In this document: positions 47,201-55,833 of the stretch, in pieces
How the letters are laid out: every line of letters begins with the position of its first letter
Position numbering within the stretch: position 1 is the first letter of the stretch
Virus record (IMG/VR): IMGVR_UViG_3300046167_000884
Span: 56,009-120,008 of that record
Length of the DNA: 64,000 bases
DNA from: a virus
Direction: 5' to 3' (one strand)
Notes under the pieces: generated by a model
Databases searched by the model: none
Told to the model about the DNA's origin: nothing
Seen by the model: only the letters and a program-made list of their open reading frames with translations
Made by a program: the position numbers and the translations under genes

Positions 47201-47787
47201 ATATATCAAATTCATCCCCTGCTTCTTTTACTCAACAATTAAACTCAAACTTAAACCCTACCAATCTAACCGTATATGGTGAAAATGGTTTTAAAGGAAT
47301 TCAAGTGGGAGATATAATTGTTAAAAATAGATCTGGAAATACTTTAAATTTTTTCACAAACCCTTATGAAGGAAATACCCATGGTGACATAGTAGTTGAA
47401 GTTGGGGAAACCCAAATAACAGTTATAGGCGGAAATGTAGGTATTAATGGAAATGTAGATAAAAGATACTACCAAATTGAAAAAGAAGATGTAAACGTTG
47501 ATTATGGTGCTACTGGTGATGTAGATTACACTACAGAAGGCGCAATTAGCACATCCACAGGTGAAGGGGCAAAAGTATTTGTAGGTTTACGTTGTGATAA
47601 TCAAAGTGAAGCCTTAAAAATGGTAGCTAAAGCTAAAGAAGAATATGAATTATGGAAAAGCAAAGGATGGGGAGATGATTCAAACCCTGCAGCATTTGAT
47701 ACTGTAGCTAAATACTATGATTCTATTCCTTTATTTTATCCATCCCCTAATGAAACACAAACAGCAGTAACTGGATCAACAACTTAA
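44278..47787 (+). CDS. Giant baseplate protein with DUF2272-like hydrolase domain
   Basis: The product has 1169 residues. Residues about 200-350 (GIISAEIKCINRGSIRSATI, LELLYMRLGYTMLLEWGHMN) form a tail-hub-like domain found in baseplate proteins of marine phages. Residues 920-1065 resemble DUF2272, a papain-like NlpC/P60-type fold: TTPWSACFISYLAKSTGVNF supplies Cys, SAHRQYANVIRAGG a His, and NTHGDIVVEVGETQITVIGG the second His and following strand. This could be the cell-wall-degrading tail tip (T4 gp5 lysozyme role). A helical acidic linker (KALEKAEEEKTEEELKEIF) lies near residue 690. Cell-wall hydrolysis is inferred. Confidence 0.68.
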   Translation: MTGNLLGEKFDKYVFEQINQRQILSGKGYQGGASKNLKPDDQILLNNNTSFLKLASGINIFQPQPEITKKELEGSGELVEEQKAIQGPVEESTSNPNDLLFTQNSTLGTSTDNDAVAANDAVVDNINEQIKENNTLQEIAANNKLARIGLSVNEIKQFSQGNTLAKSAVLFSGLSSLSGNTLQQREGISKSLSRWNSKSVYGLGGSKFGKQPMPGIISAEIKCINRGSIRSATIQIKAHNQFQFDLLELLYMRLGYTMLLEWGHMNYIDNNGKRQKVGTTLTETLFFKNEERDQNEVLEKIQEQRINYQGNVDAFFGRVTNFSWQFSKDGTYDITLELYTLGDVIESLAINVPVSVPPALQANEDKTKRIANYTILEKWMDSYIASYGKNAISGNGKYINLTSLNYNNGNYLYKLKNGWDKDNRYYCTFKELLLKIVEYCIPLVVGKTTYPMVNFDLDEEYNIVSAQPNQLSFDLETCFIKPRPYMPGISPFNAVTNSNIKDYFVLDTENKKDLYYGQLMNCYLNFKFIKQQLKKNIGKDGKLTLYKFLVGVCDGINSALGDVNKIQPIIKNGNEIVFVDQVQPKGNESILKKLIPTIPKTTEYPFELYGFNQNKSNFINSFSFESKIDSKTSTAITIGATAGNSQTSLNDGTAFSSWNTGLQDRFSKEIIPPSNIIDTKALEKAEEEKTEEELKEIFNRDGFKDYNDWFGEPTRSGTVEENGFSFPRSTFAEFKTKYKQWLIQNPITQTKEGFASQPKTSQYSTYLAAALGGKAPGIAQDFGQGDSQYLNIENTDFFNQLKQSFKDYIQKRDEKIFRITNTASGQSGFIPLDLSIDMFGLSGIKIYQKLPVTTRFLPSQYTDGGTKDTIDFLIQGVDHSISNNRWNTKISTLSYPKTATTEVNIIDNSLFSFLGVDSPPNFDSFIKTTPWSACFISYLAKSTGVNFPARSAHRQYANVIRAGGAGWKAFIPTRYISNSSPASFTQQLNSNLNPTNLTVYGENGFKGIQVGDIIVKNRSGNTLNFFTNPYEGNTHGDIVVEVGETQITVIGGNVGINGNVDKRYYQIEKEDVNVDYGATGDVDYTTEGAISTSTGEGAKVFVGLRCDNQSEALKMVAKAKEEYELWKSKGWGDDSNPAAFDTVAKYYDSIPLFYPSPNETQTAVTGSTT

Positions 47788-47790
47788 TAT

Positions 47791-48663
47791 ATGTACTACC
47801 CAAAATCACAAATAACAACAGCTTTATATACTAGTGGTGGAGAACTTTTATTACGAAATTCTTCATATAGTGGGTATTACTATCAAACCTCTGATGGGAG
47901 ATATTTTTCAAATAAATCTCCTGATGATACCCCAACATATGAATTATTCCCTATAAATGATAATACAAATGCAAGCAGCTCATTATCACCTATAGTCCCA
48001 ACTAATAACCCTAACAAAAAGAAAAGTTATTATTTAATTAGAGGTATCTACTCAGTAATACCTGACTCATCCCAATTAGCACCATCACCTCCTACCCTTA
48101 TTTCACCTCAACCAACAGAAGAGGATTATGAATTGGGAAAATTTATTAGATATTTTGCTTATAAACCATCAACTCAAAAAACTATAGAAATAAATAAAAA
48201 AGAATACAATCAACTAACTACCCAATCCCCAAGTATACAATATGAATTATACACTCCAGTAGTACTTACTTGGGTACTAAAAGGTAAAAGACAAAATGTA
48301 TTCCAAGCTAATGGTAATTTGGTTAAATTAAAAGAAAATTCCCAAAATTTACCTAATTTTTCTAAATATTTTAAAGGAAAATATGCCCAATATTATCGTT
48401 ATGGTAAAGATGAAAATTTGTATAGTAATGGAAAAGAAATAAGGTATACTAAAAATAAAAAACCTTATATAGGTTATTACCATATTCACCCTGAAAAAGG
48501 ACCAATGGTTGGAAGACAACATAAAATGGAAGCTCATGATTATTTGGAGTTTATACCAACAGGTTCTATATTAAACCCAATTCAACCAACACCACAATCT
48601 GGTTCGTATGTAGAACCTACAAGGGAAGTAAATATTTCTATAGGAGGAAGTGGAGGTTACTAG
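47791..48663 (+). CDS. Hypothetical tail/virion protein
   Basis: The product has 290 residues rich in Tyr, Ser, Pro and Asn. The C-terminal part KKPYIGYYHIHPEKGPMVGR, then QHKMEAHDYLEFI, is distinctive and occurs in several phages of this kind as far as I recall, but without a known role. The N-terminal half has low-complexity Pro/Thr/Ser linkers (SSSLSPIVPTNNPNKKK). It follows the giant baseplate gene after 3 bases and ends at the end of the structural block, so it is probably virion-associated. Confidence 0.6.
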   Translation: MYYPKSQITTALYTSGGELLLRNSSYSGYYYQTSDGRYFSNKSPDDTPTYELFPINDNTNASSSLSPIVPTNNPNKKKSYYLIRGIYSVIPDSSQLAPSPPTLISPQPTEEDYELGKFIRYFAYKPSTQKTIEINKKEYNQLTTQSPSIQYELYTPVVLTWVLKGKRQNVFQANGNLVKLKENSQNLPNFSKYFKGKYAQYYRYGKDENLYSNGKEIRYTKNKKPYIGYYHIHPEKGPMVGRQHKMEAHDYLEFIPTGSILNPIQPTPQSGSYVEPTREVNISIGGSGGY

Positions 48664-48667
48664 ATAA

Positions 48668-48678
48668 TTTCGTATATT
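48668..48678 (+). promoter_or_regulatory. TTCGTATATT promoter-like box before the polymerase
   Basis: TTTCGTATATT, 19 bases upstream of ATG 48698, 4 bases after the stop of the last structural gene. It marks the switch from late to replication genes. The TATATTTA part fits the Bacteroidota -7 consensus TAnnTTTG in five of six fixed positions. Confidence 0.6.
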
Positions 48679-48697
48679 TAGGGTAAAATAAGGTTAT

Positions 48698-49969
48698 ATG
48701 TACTGGCTTGTAGAAGACGAAGAGCAGTTAAATGTTTTAATAAATAGTGGTTATAAAGAGGCTTTCATTGAGGTAATACCTTATAATGACACAATACACC
48801 CCGTACAAAACCACGTTAGTTTAGTGTATATTAGACCGATTGAAGCGAGTAAAGGCTTTATGATATGCATTACGCATAGTGAATGTTTAAATGCGTTAAA
48901 CACGCGTATAAACGATTTACTAAACAAATTTGAAGTATTATATTGTCGTGATAAAAAGGAAATATTACACTATTTTCCAATCAAAACTCTTTATGACATA
49001 ACACCACCCCCTCATACGTATATACGACCTACAACACAAACACATGATTTATATTATCGTGAACACAAAGATAATCCGGAGTTAAACTTAATTATACCAA
49101 TTGTTAAACATTATGAATTGTGTGAAACGATTTTTAGAGATCTAAAAGCGAATATTAACATAGAAAAAACCAAATATGATGAATTCTTTAACAGTAAAGT
49201 ATCCGTGGTATTCAACGCCATCGAGAGAAGTGGCATACGTATACACAATGAAACCTTCAGTGAGTACTTCCACGCAGTTGACGGTGAATACGTCAACACT
49301 CAGTTCAACTTAAAAACAACAACTACAAGACCATCAAATAAATTTAAAAATGTAAATTATGCAGCACTTAATAAAGAAAACGGATGTAGAAAAAGTTTTA
49401 TACCACGTAATAATAGGTTCGTGGAAATTGATATCTCTGCTTACCATCCTAGCTTGTCTGCTCGTCTTATTGATTATGATTTTGCCGGCGTTGATATTCA
49501 CAAGCATTTTGCTTCCTTATATAGAGTGGATTATAAAAAATCGAAAGAACTTACCTTCAAGCAGCTCTATGGAGGCGTTTTTGACAATTACAAAGGCCTG
49601 GAATTCTTTCAAAAAATCGAGAAATACGTAGGAGAACTTTGGAGTAAGTTCCAAAGCGATGGGTTTGTAGAATGTAAGGTTTCTGGATATAGATATAAAA
49701 AAGAAAACTTGGATAATATGAATCCACAAAAGTTATTTAATTACATTTTACAAAATTTAGAAACGTCTACAAATGTGTTGATATTGTGGGATATACTTTG
49801 TATATTGAGAAAATATAAGACGCAGCTCGTACTATACACATATGATTCGTTTTTATTAGATGTGGATGATAAAGAAGTGAAGGTTTTAGAAGAAGTTAGA
49901 GAAGTATTTAAAAAATATAAATTAAACATTAAAGAAATAGAAGGTTATGACTACAATTTTACAGAATAA
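48698..49969 (+). CDS. Short family A DNA polymerase
   Basis: The product has 423 residues. The C-terminal half carries family A polymerase motifs: CRKSFIPRNNRFVEIDISAY then HPSLSARLIDYD (motif A, catalytic Asp), KKSKELTFKQLYGG (motif B) and LVLYTYDSFLLDV (motif C, where the usual HD is YD). The N-terminal half (about 200 residues) is not a recognisable 3'-5' exonuclease. T4 and its close relatives use a family B polymerase (gp43), so this is unusual beside a T4-type replisome. It could be the main replicase of a divergent T4-like phage or a repair enzyme. Codons look less AT-biased than neighbours (CACGCG, ACGTAT), hinting at separate origin. Confidence 0.75.
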   Translation: MYWLVEDEEQLNVLINSGYKEAFIEVIPYNDTIHPVQNHVSLVYIRPIEASKGFMICITHSECLNALNTRINDLLNKFEVLYCRDKKEILHYFPIKTLYDITPPPHTYIRPTTQTHDLYYREHKDNPELNLIIPIVKHYELCETIFRDLKANINIEKTKYDEFFNSKVSVVFNAIERSGIRIHNETFSEYFHAVDGEYVNTQFNLKTTTTRPSNKFKNVNYAALNKENGCRKSFIPRNNRFVEIDISAYHPSLSARLIDYDFAGVDIHKHFASLYRVDYKKSKELTFKQLYGGVFDNYKGLEFFQKIEKYVGELWSKFQSDGFVECKVSGYRYKKENLDNMNPQKLFNYILQNLETSTNVLILWDILCILRKYKTQLVLYTYDSFLLDVDDKEVKVLEEVREVFKKYKLNIKEIEGYDYNFTE

Positions 49970-50414
49970 TCCTAATATGTATAATACAGAATATGATGTT
50001 GTATCAGACATCAAAATATTAGGAGATTTGAATAATAAATTATTTTGCACATTCACTGATTTAGATGGATTAGATGCACTTATTGAGGATATAAAAAGTA
50101 AGTATGATATTATATATAACAAACTTTTTGTACTAGAAATAGTAGGTAAAGATGAATATGTAGTTACATATAATGTTGACCAAACTAACTTAAATTCAAT
50201 CCCCGAGAATACTATTTTAGTACACCGTAAAAAGGAATCTAATACCTTATATACTATTAATGCTTTAAATGAACTTATTAAAAAGCTTAATGGTGGTGTT
50301 GTTGATACAAGCTATAAAGTAGATTGGCAGCATTATAGAAATTGTGTTTTACTTACTCAACATAATGAGTTAAACCAATTAAATACTAAAATTTATAAAA
50401 TTATTGAACTATAG
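49947..50414 (+). CDS. Hypothetical protein between polymerase and SSB
   Basis: The product has 155 residues, mixed alpha/beta: YDVVSDIKILGDLNNKLFCT, then KLFVLEIVGKDEYVVTYNVD and a helical end. It overlaps the polymerase by 23 bases from the first ATG; a second ATG at 49977 would avoid the overlap. The length and place suggest a replication accessory factor. No domain is recognised. A GTTTGG/CCAAAC hairpin (50414-50429) follows its stop. Confidence 0.6.
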   Translation: MTTILQNNPNMYNTEYDVVSDIKILGDLNNKLFCTFTDLDGLDALIEDIKSKYDIIYNKLFVLEIVGKDEYVVTYNVDQTNLNSIPENTILVHRKKESNTLYTINALNELIKKLNGGVVDTSYKVDWQHYRNCVLLTQHNELNQLNTKIYKIIEL

Positions 50415-50433
50415 TTTGGTTCCCCAAACCCTG

Positions 50434-50444
50434 GTTCGTATATT
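50434..50444 (+). promoter_or_regulatory. TTCGTATATT promoter-like box before the SSB gene
   Basis: GTTCGTATATT, 43 bases upstream of ATG 50488. It matches the other boxes in TTCGTATATT, with G in place of the first T. Confidence 0.55.
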
Positions 50445-50487
50445 ACATTCACATTAACAAAAGTTATAATTAAAATTAGTTACATTT

Positions 50488-51324
50488 ATGGATTTATCAA
50501 TGCTTAAACAGAAATTGGATACCCTCCAATCAAAACCACAGGGTGGTCAAAAGACCGATTACACAACCATTTTTTGGAGACCTACAGTAGGTAAACAACA
50601 AATTAGAATTGTCCCATCTGCGTTCAATTCAGCTAACCCATTTACAGAACTTAAGTTCTATTATGGTATTACAAATAAGGTTATGATTTCACCCCTTAAT
50701 TTTGGTGATAAAGACCCTATTGCCTTATTCGCTAGTAAACTACGTGAAGGTGAGTATAATAAAGAGAATTATGTACTTGCTAAAAAGTTAGATGCTAAAA
50801 ACCGTACCTTTGTTCCCGTTGTAGTACGTGGAGAAGAAGATAAAGGTGTTAGATTATGGCAATTTGGAAAACAAGTATATGAAGAATTATTAGCACTTGC
50901 TGTTGATGATGAAATTGGAGATTATACAGATATTGTAAACGGTAGAGATATTACTGTAGAGACAGTAGGACCAGAATCAACTGGTACCCCTTATAATAAA
51001 TCATCAGTACGTGTTAGATTAAAAACTTCACCACTTAGTGAAGATGCTTCATTAGTAGAAAAATGGACAAATGAACAACCAAACCCAACAGATGGTTTGT
51101 TTAAACGTTATTCATTTGATGAAATGAAATCTGCTCTAGAAAAATGGTTATCACCAGAAGAAGATTCTGAAGAAGTTGTAGCAGCTCCGGTTGCATCAAC
51201 TCCAAAACAACCAACAAATTTTAGTTTAGATACTACAAAAGCTAAACAAAGTAAAGTAGATCAATTTGATTCCTTATTTGATAGTAAAGATAGTACTAAT
51301 AATGGTGATGATCTACCCTTCTAA
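50488..51324 (+). CDS. gp32: Single-stranded DNA-binding protein (T4 gp32-like)
   Basis: The product has 278 residues. The N-terminus (SMLKQKLDTLQ) is a short basic helix as in gp32. The core contains WRPTVGKQQIRIVPSAFNSA and the aromatic strands of the OB fold (TELKFYYGI, VRLWQFGKQVYEELL). The acidic C-terminus ends in DSTNNGDDLPF, the usual partner-recruiting tail. The T4 zinc site (His and three Cys) is absent; there is no Cys in the protein. It coats ssDNA during replication and recombination, and sits 2 bases before uvsX. Confidence 0.87.
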   Translation: MDLSMLKQKLDTLQSKPQGGQKTDYTTIFWRPTVGKQQIRIVPSAFNSANPFTELKFYYGITNKVMISPLNFGDKDPIALFASKLREGEYNKENYVLAKKLDAKNRTFVPVVVRGEEDKGVRLWQFGKQVYEELLALAVDDEIGDYTDIVNGRDITVETVGPESTGTPYNKSSVRVRLKTSPLSEDASLVEKWTNEQPNPTDGLFKRYSFDEMKSALEKWLSPEEDSEEVVAAPVASTPKQPTNFSLDTTKAKQSKVDQFDSLFDSKDSTNNGDDLPF

Positions 51325-51326
51325 AT

Positions 51327-52400
51327 ATGGCGAAAAAAGCATCAAAGTCTCTCTCGGCGGCAGTGTCTGCCGAGATTAAGAGCAAATTTGATCTTAATAA
51401 ATTTAAATCATCTAAAGGTTTAAATAAAAACGTCAAATTTAAGGACCAACAATGGATACCATTATCACCCGCTTTCCAAAAAGTAGCAGGAGTACCTGGT
51501 ATACCAATGGGACATATTTCTATACTTAGAGGACACTCTGATACCGGAAAAACTACTGCATTACTTGAAGCAGCAGTATCTGCTCAAAATATGGGGATAC
51601 TTCCTGTATTTATTATTACTGAGATGAAATGGAATTGGGAACATGCCGCTCAAATGGGATTACAAGTTAATCTAATTAAAGATGATGAAGGTAATGTTGT
51701 TGACTATGAAGGTAATTTTATCTATGTTGATAGAGAAACTCTACATACAATTGAAGATGTAGCAGCATTTATAATGGATCTACAGAATGAACAGAAAAAA
51801 GGTAATTTACCTTATGATTTAGCATTTTTCTGGGATTCAATTGGATCAATTCCATGTCAAATGTCAGTTGAAAAACTGAAAAACAACAATGAATGGAATG
51901 CAGGAGCAATGTCAACACAATTTGGTAATACAGTTAACCAAAGTATTGTAATGTCTCGTAAAGAATCATCACCATATACTAATACATTAATTGCAGTTAA
52001 TAAAGTTTGGACAGCAAAAGCAGAATCACCTATGGGTCAACCAAAGATGATGAACAAAGGTGGAATGGCAATGTGGTATGATGCTACATTCGTAGTTACT
52101 TTTGGAAATATCTCAAATGCTGGAACATCTAAAATTAAAGCAATTAAAGGTGGTATGCAAGTAGAATGGGGTAAAAGAACCAACTTACAGATTGATAAAA
52201 ACCATGTTAATGGTATGCAATCAAGAGGTAAAATTGTTATGACAAACCATGGTTTTATCCAAGATACTGACAAAGATAAAAATGAGTATAAAAAAGCTCA
52301 TGCTGATGAATGGTCTAAAATCCTAGGAGGAGGACAATTTAAAATTGTAGAAGACCAAGAAGACACAACACCCGTTCTTTACGATGTAGAGGACCTATAG
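51327..52400 (+). CDS. uvsX: UvsX/RecA-like recombinase
   Basis: The product has 357 residues. ISILRGHSDTGKTTALLEAA holds Walker A (GHSDTGKT), followed by VFIITEMKWNWEHAAQMGL. DLAFFWDSIGSIP is the Walker B region. A DNA-binding loop lies near ESPMGQPKMMNKGGMAMWYD. It catalyses strand exchange in recombination-dependent replication. It lies between gp32 and RNase H in a compact replication operon. Confidence 0.92.
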   Translation: MAKKASKSLSAAVSAEIKSKFDLNKFKSSKGLNKNVKFKDQQWIPLSPAFQKVAGVPGIPMGHISILRGHSDTGKTTALLEAAVSAQNMGILPVFIITEMKWNWEHAAQMGLQVNLIKDDEGNVVDYEGNFIYVDRETLHTIEDVAAFIMDLQNEQKKGNLPYDLAFFWDSIGSIPCQMSVEKLKNNNEWNAGAMSTQFGNTVNQSIVMSRKESSPYTNTLIAVNKVWTAKAESPMGQPKMMNKGGMAMWYDATFVVTFGNISNAGTSKIKAIKGGMQVEWGKRTNLQIDKNHVNGMQSRGKIVMTNHGFIQDTDKDKNEYKKAHADEWSKILGGGQFKIVEDQEDTTPVLYDVEDL

Positions 52401-52410
52401 AAAGTAAAAC

Positions 52411-53451
52411 ATGAAGCATAAAGAATTATTTAGTCTTTTGGATAATATCCAAGAAGATCAGGAGATCCCTACCCAAAAAAAACACGATAGAGTATTAATC
52501 TTAGATGGTTTAAATTTATTTTTTAGGAATTTTGCTATGATGAATATGGTTAATCCTGATGGTATTCATATTGGGGGTTTAGGTGGTTTCTTTCGTTCTT
52601 TAGGTGCCATGATTAGACAAACAAATCCAACATCTGTTTATGTAGTATTCGACGGAGCAGGTTCAACAATAAATCGTAAGAACCTGCTCTCCGAATATAA
52701 AGGAACAAGAAATCTACAGCGAATTACTAATTGGGAAGCATTTGATAATCTTGAAGAAGAACATGACTCAAAAATCGACCAAATTGTACGTATAATACAA
52801 TATCTAAAGCTATTACCTGTTAAAACCACCATACTCGATAAAGTAGAAGCTGATGACATTATAGCCGTGTTAGCTGAAAAATTAGTAAAAAAACATGATT
52901 CAACTTGTTTTATTGTATCTAGTGATAAGGATTTTTTACAGTTAGTAACAGATAAGATTATTGTCTACAGACCAATGGAGAAAGAATATTATACTCCTAA
53001 AACTGTAGAAGAAAAATTTGGGTTAAAACCATCTAATTTTATTTTACATAAAGTACTATTAGGAGATAATTCAGATAATATTCGAGGAATTAAGGGTTTA
53101 GGTGCTAAAGGGATATTTAAAAAATTCCCTGAATTAAAAACCCATGATTTAACCTTAGATGATATTTTCGATATATCAGCTAGGAAGTTTAAAGACCATG
53201 TTGTATATTCACGCATAGTTCAGGAACAATCTCGAATTGAAACTAATTATAAAGTTATGGATTTAAGTGTTCCAATGATTGATGATAGGGGAAAAGAGCA
53301 TATAGATAATTTAATAGTAGAAGATTTCCCAGATTTTAATCCTGAAATGTTTGTTCAATTTTATAATGAAGACAAAATGGGTGGGATGATTAGGAATTTA
53401 GAAACATGGTTAAAAGATATATTTTCACAATTTAAAGGTTATAAAGATTGA
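52411..53451 (+). CDS. rnh: RNase H / 5'-3' exonuclease (T4 Rnh-like)
   Basis: The product has 346 residues in a FEN/PIN-type fold. RVLILDGLNLFFRNFAMMN carries the first catalytic Asp. VYVVFDGAGSTINRKNLL, then EYKGTR, is typical of the family. VEADDIIAVLAEKLV and CFIVSSDKDFLQLVTDKI hold the metal-binding Asp clusters, and LLGDNSDNIRGIKGLGAKG is the helix-hairpin-helix. It removes RNA primers and flap DNA on the lagging strand. It is followed by the helicase with a TTGA overlap. Confidence 0.9.
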   Translation: MKHKELFSLLDNIQEDQEIPTQKKHDRVLILDGLNLFFRNFAMMNMVNPDGIHIGGLGGFFRSLGAMIRQTNPTSVYVVFDGAGSTINRKNLLSEYKGTRNLQRITNWEAFDNLEEEHDSKIDQIVRIIQYLKLLPVKTTILDKVEADDIIAVLAEKLVKKHDSTCFIVSSDKDFLQLVTDKIIVYRPMEKEYYTPKTVEEKFGLKPSNFILHKVLLGDNSDNIRGIKGLGAKGIFKKFPELKTHDLTLDDIFDISARKFKDHVVYSRIVQEQSRIETNYKVMDLSVPMIDDRGKEHIDNLIVEDFPDFNPEMFVQFYNEDKMGGMIRNLETWLKDIFSQFKGYKD

Positions 53452-54809
53452 CACTAAACAGCATAAACCAGTACGGACACGATTTTCAAATAAAGGTTTT
53501 ATCATCTTTATTAACTCATAAAGAATTTTTAGTTAATATACATGATATAATTTCTGATGAGTATTTTGAAAACCCAGCACAGAAATGGGCTATAAAAGAA
53601 ATACTTAAGTATTATGACAAATATCATACTACCCCTTCTTTAGACATACTTAAGGTTGAATTACAAAAAGTAGATAATGAGGTACTACAAATTTCTATTA
53701 AAGAACAACTTAAAGAAGCATATGTAACTTCAGATGAAGATTTAGAATATGTTCAAGAAGAATTTACTAATTTTTGTAAAAACCAACAATTAAAAAAGGC
53801 ATTAATGTCTTCTGTTGATTTACTTAAAGGGGGTGATTTTGATGGTATTCGTTTTTTAATTGATAATGCATTAAAATCAGGACAGGATAAAAATTTAGGG
53901 CATGAATATATTAAAGATATTGAATCGAGGTATAGAGAAAATTCAAGAGAAACTGTTCCAACCCCTTGGGATAAAATTAATAACTTATTACAGGGTGGAC
54001 TTGGAAATGGAGATTTTGGTCTCATATTTGGTAATCCAGGAGGTGGTAAATCTTGGTCATTAGTAGCATTAGGAGGACATGCTGTTAGATTAGGATATAA
54101 TGTACTACATTATACTTTAGAATTAGGAGAAGATTATGTTGGAAAAAGATATGACGCTTTCTTTACTAAAATACCAGTTAATAAAGTAGATGCACATAGA
54201 GATAAAATTGAAGAAATCATACCACAATTACCAGGTACTCTAATTATTAAAGAATACCCAACGGGTAAGGCAACAATCTCAACTATTGAATCTCATATTG
54301 CGAAAGCAACAAGTATGGGATCCAAACCTGATTTAGTAATTATTGATTATGTTGATCTTCTTTCATCAAGAAAGAAAAATAGAGAACGTAAGGATGAAAT
54401 TGATGATATTTATACAAGTACTAAAGGATTAGCTAGGCAACTTGATATCCCTATTTGGTCAGTTTCTCAAGTAAATAGGGCAGGAGCACAGGATAAAATT
54501 ATCGAAGGAGACAAAGCCGCAGGTTCATACGATAAAATGATGATATCTGATTTCGCAATGTCTTTATCACGTAAAAAAGAAGATAAAGTTAATAATACTG
54601 GTAGATTTCATATTATGAAAAACAGGTACGGAATGGATGGTCTTACATTTTCAGTTAACGCTGATACCTCAACAGGTCATTTTGAAGTATTTGATTACAA
54701 TGATAGTGAGGATGAAGAAGAAAACTTAGCTCCACCCTCCCAATCTAATAAGTTTGATACTAATGTTGATAAATTTGATAAACAGTTACTACGTAAAAAG
54801 TTTTTTTGA
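53448..54809 (+). CDS. gp41: Replicative DNA helicase (T4 gp41/DnaB-like), TTG start
   Basis: The product has 453 residues. An N-terminal helical domain (GHDFQIKVLSSLLTHKEFL) precedes the RecA-like core: LIFGNPGGGKSWSLVALGGH (Walker A), LVIIDYVDLLSSRKKNRERK (Walker B) and SVSQVNRAGAQD (sensor). RFHIMKNRYGMDGLTFSV is the conserved C-terminal helicase segment. The best start is TTG 53448, overlapping the preceding stop as TTGA; no in-frame ATG lies near the N-terminus. It unwinds the replication fork. Confidence 0.92.
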   Translation: MTLNSINQYGHDFQIKVLSSLLTHKEFLVNIHDIISDEYFENPAQKWAIKEILKYYDKYHTTPSLDILKVELQKVDNEVLQISIKEQLKEAYVTSDEDLEYVQEEFTNFCKNQQLKKALMSSVDLLKGGDFDGIRFLIDNALKSGQDKNLGHEYIKDIESRYRENSRETVPTPWDKINNLLQGGLGNGDFGLIFGNPGGGKSWSLVALGGHAVRLGYNVLHYTLELGEDYVGKRYDAFFTKIPVNKVDAHRDKIEEIIPQLPGTLIIKEYPTGKATISTIESHIAKATSMGSKPDLVIIDYVDLLSSRKKNRERKDEIDDIYTSTKGLARQLDIPIWSVSQVNRAGAQDKIIEGDKAAGSYDKMMISDFAMSLSRKKEDKVNNTGRFHIMKNRYGMDGLTFSVNADTSTGHFEVFDYNDSEDEEENLAPPSQSNKFDTNVDKFDKQLLRKKFF

Positions 54810-54843
54810 ATTAGAAAAATAACCCTAACACATTAAAAATAAT

Positions 54844-55830
54844 ATGGCAAAGAAATCTCTATTGCAGGAACGTATCGTTTATAAACCATTCGAATATCAA
54901 CAAGCCTCGGATTATTGGTTAAAACAACAACAAGCACATTGGCTTCATACAGAAGTACCTATGATGTCTGATGTTAATGATTGGAAACAAAATCTTCAAC
55001 CACATGAAAAAAACATCATTGGTTCTATTTTAAAGGGGTTTGCACAAACAGAAACTGTAGTAAATGATTATTGGTCAACTTTAGTTACTAAATGGTTTAG
55101 AAAACCAGAAGTAATTAAAATGGCTGTCACGTTTGGTGCCTTTGAAACAATCCACGCTGAAGCATATTCTTTATTAAATGAAGAACTTGGATTAGATAAT
55201 TTCAGTGAATTCTTAGAGGATGAAGCAACAATGGCTAAAATTGAAGCATTAACTGAAGTAAGAGATTCTCATGATGGTACCCCTAATTGGCACGAAAGAG
55301 CTAAATCATTAGCTGTATTTTCTGCTTTTACAGAAGGTGTAAATTTATTTTCTTCATTTGCTGTTTTATTATCATTTAAACTAGACAATAAACTTAAAGG
55401 AGTAGGACAAATAGTAGAGTGGAGCATCCGAGATGAATCATTACATTCAGAAGCAGGATGTTGGTTATTTAGAACCCTAATGCAAGAACACCCAGAATTT
55501 AATACACCTGAATTAAAAGCAGATATTGAAGAGGCCGCAAAATTATCATTAAAACTTGAATTAGATTTTATTGATAAAGTATATGAAATGGGAGACTTAA
55601 AAGGATGCCCAAAATATGATTTAGTATCATTTATCAAACACAGAGTAAATACTAAAATGAGCGATTTAGGTTATGGGGCGATAGTAAATGGTATAGATCA
55701 AGATGCAGTAAAAAGAATGAAATGGTTTGATAGCTTGTCAGCTGGAAAACAACACACAGATTTCTTTGCAAATAGAGTAACAAATTACAGTAAAGGAGTT
55801 CAGAATTGGGACGCAAACAGTTTATTTTAA
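54844..55830 (+). CDS. nrdB: Class I ribonucleotide reductase, beta subunit
   Basis: The product has 328 residues. It supplies the radical for deoxyribonucleotide synthesis. Metal ligands visible are the Glu in FAQTETVVNDYW, where many class Ia enzymes have Asp, then Glu and His in FETIHAEAYSLL with the candidate radical Tyr four residues after His, Glu in FTEGVNLFSSFA and Glu/His in RDESLHSEAG. The gene is 3 bases before nrdA. Use of Glu as first ligand recalls other phage and marine subgroups; assignment of the metal is not possible. Confidence 0.92.
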   Translation: MAKKSLLQERIVYKPFEYQQASDYWLKQQQAHWLHTEVPMMSDVNDWKQNLQPHEKNIIGSILKGFAQTETVVNDYWSTLVTKWFRKPEVIKMAVTFGAFETIHAEAYSLLNEELGLDNFSEFLEDEATMAKIEALTEVRDSHDGTPNWHERAKSLAVFSAFTEGVNLFSSFAVLLSFKLDNKLKGVGQIVEWSIRDESLHSEAGCWLFRTLMQEHPEFNTPELKADIEEAAKLSLKLELDFIDKVYEMGDLKGCPKYDLVSFIKHRVNTKMSDLGYGAIVNGIDQDAVKRMKWFDSLSAGKQHTDFFANRVTNYSKGVQNWDANSLF

Positions 55831-55833
55831 AAT

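Noticed and set aside
50414-50429. GTTTGG/CCAAAC hairpin as a terminator
   Set aside because: A 6-bp stem with no U-tract; it lies just before the promoter-like box at 50434 and may have another role, so I did not call it a terminator.
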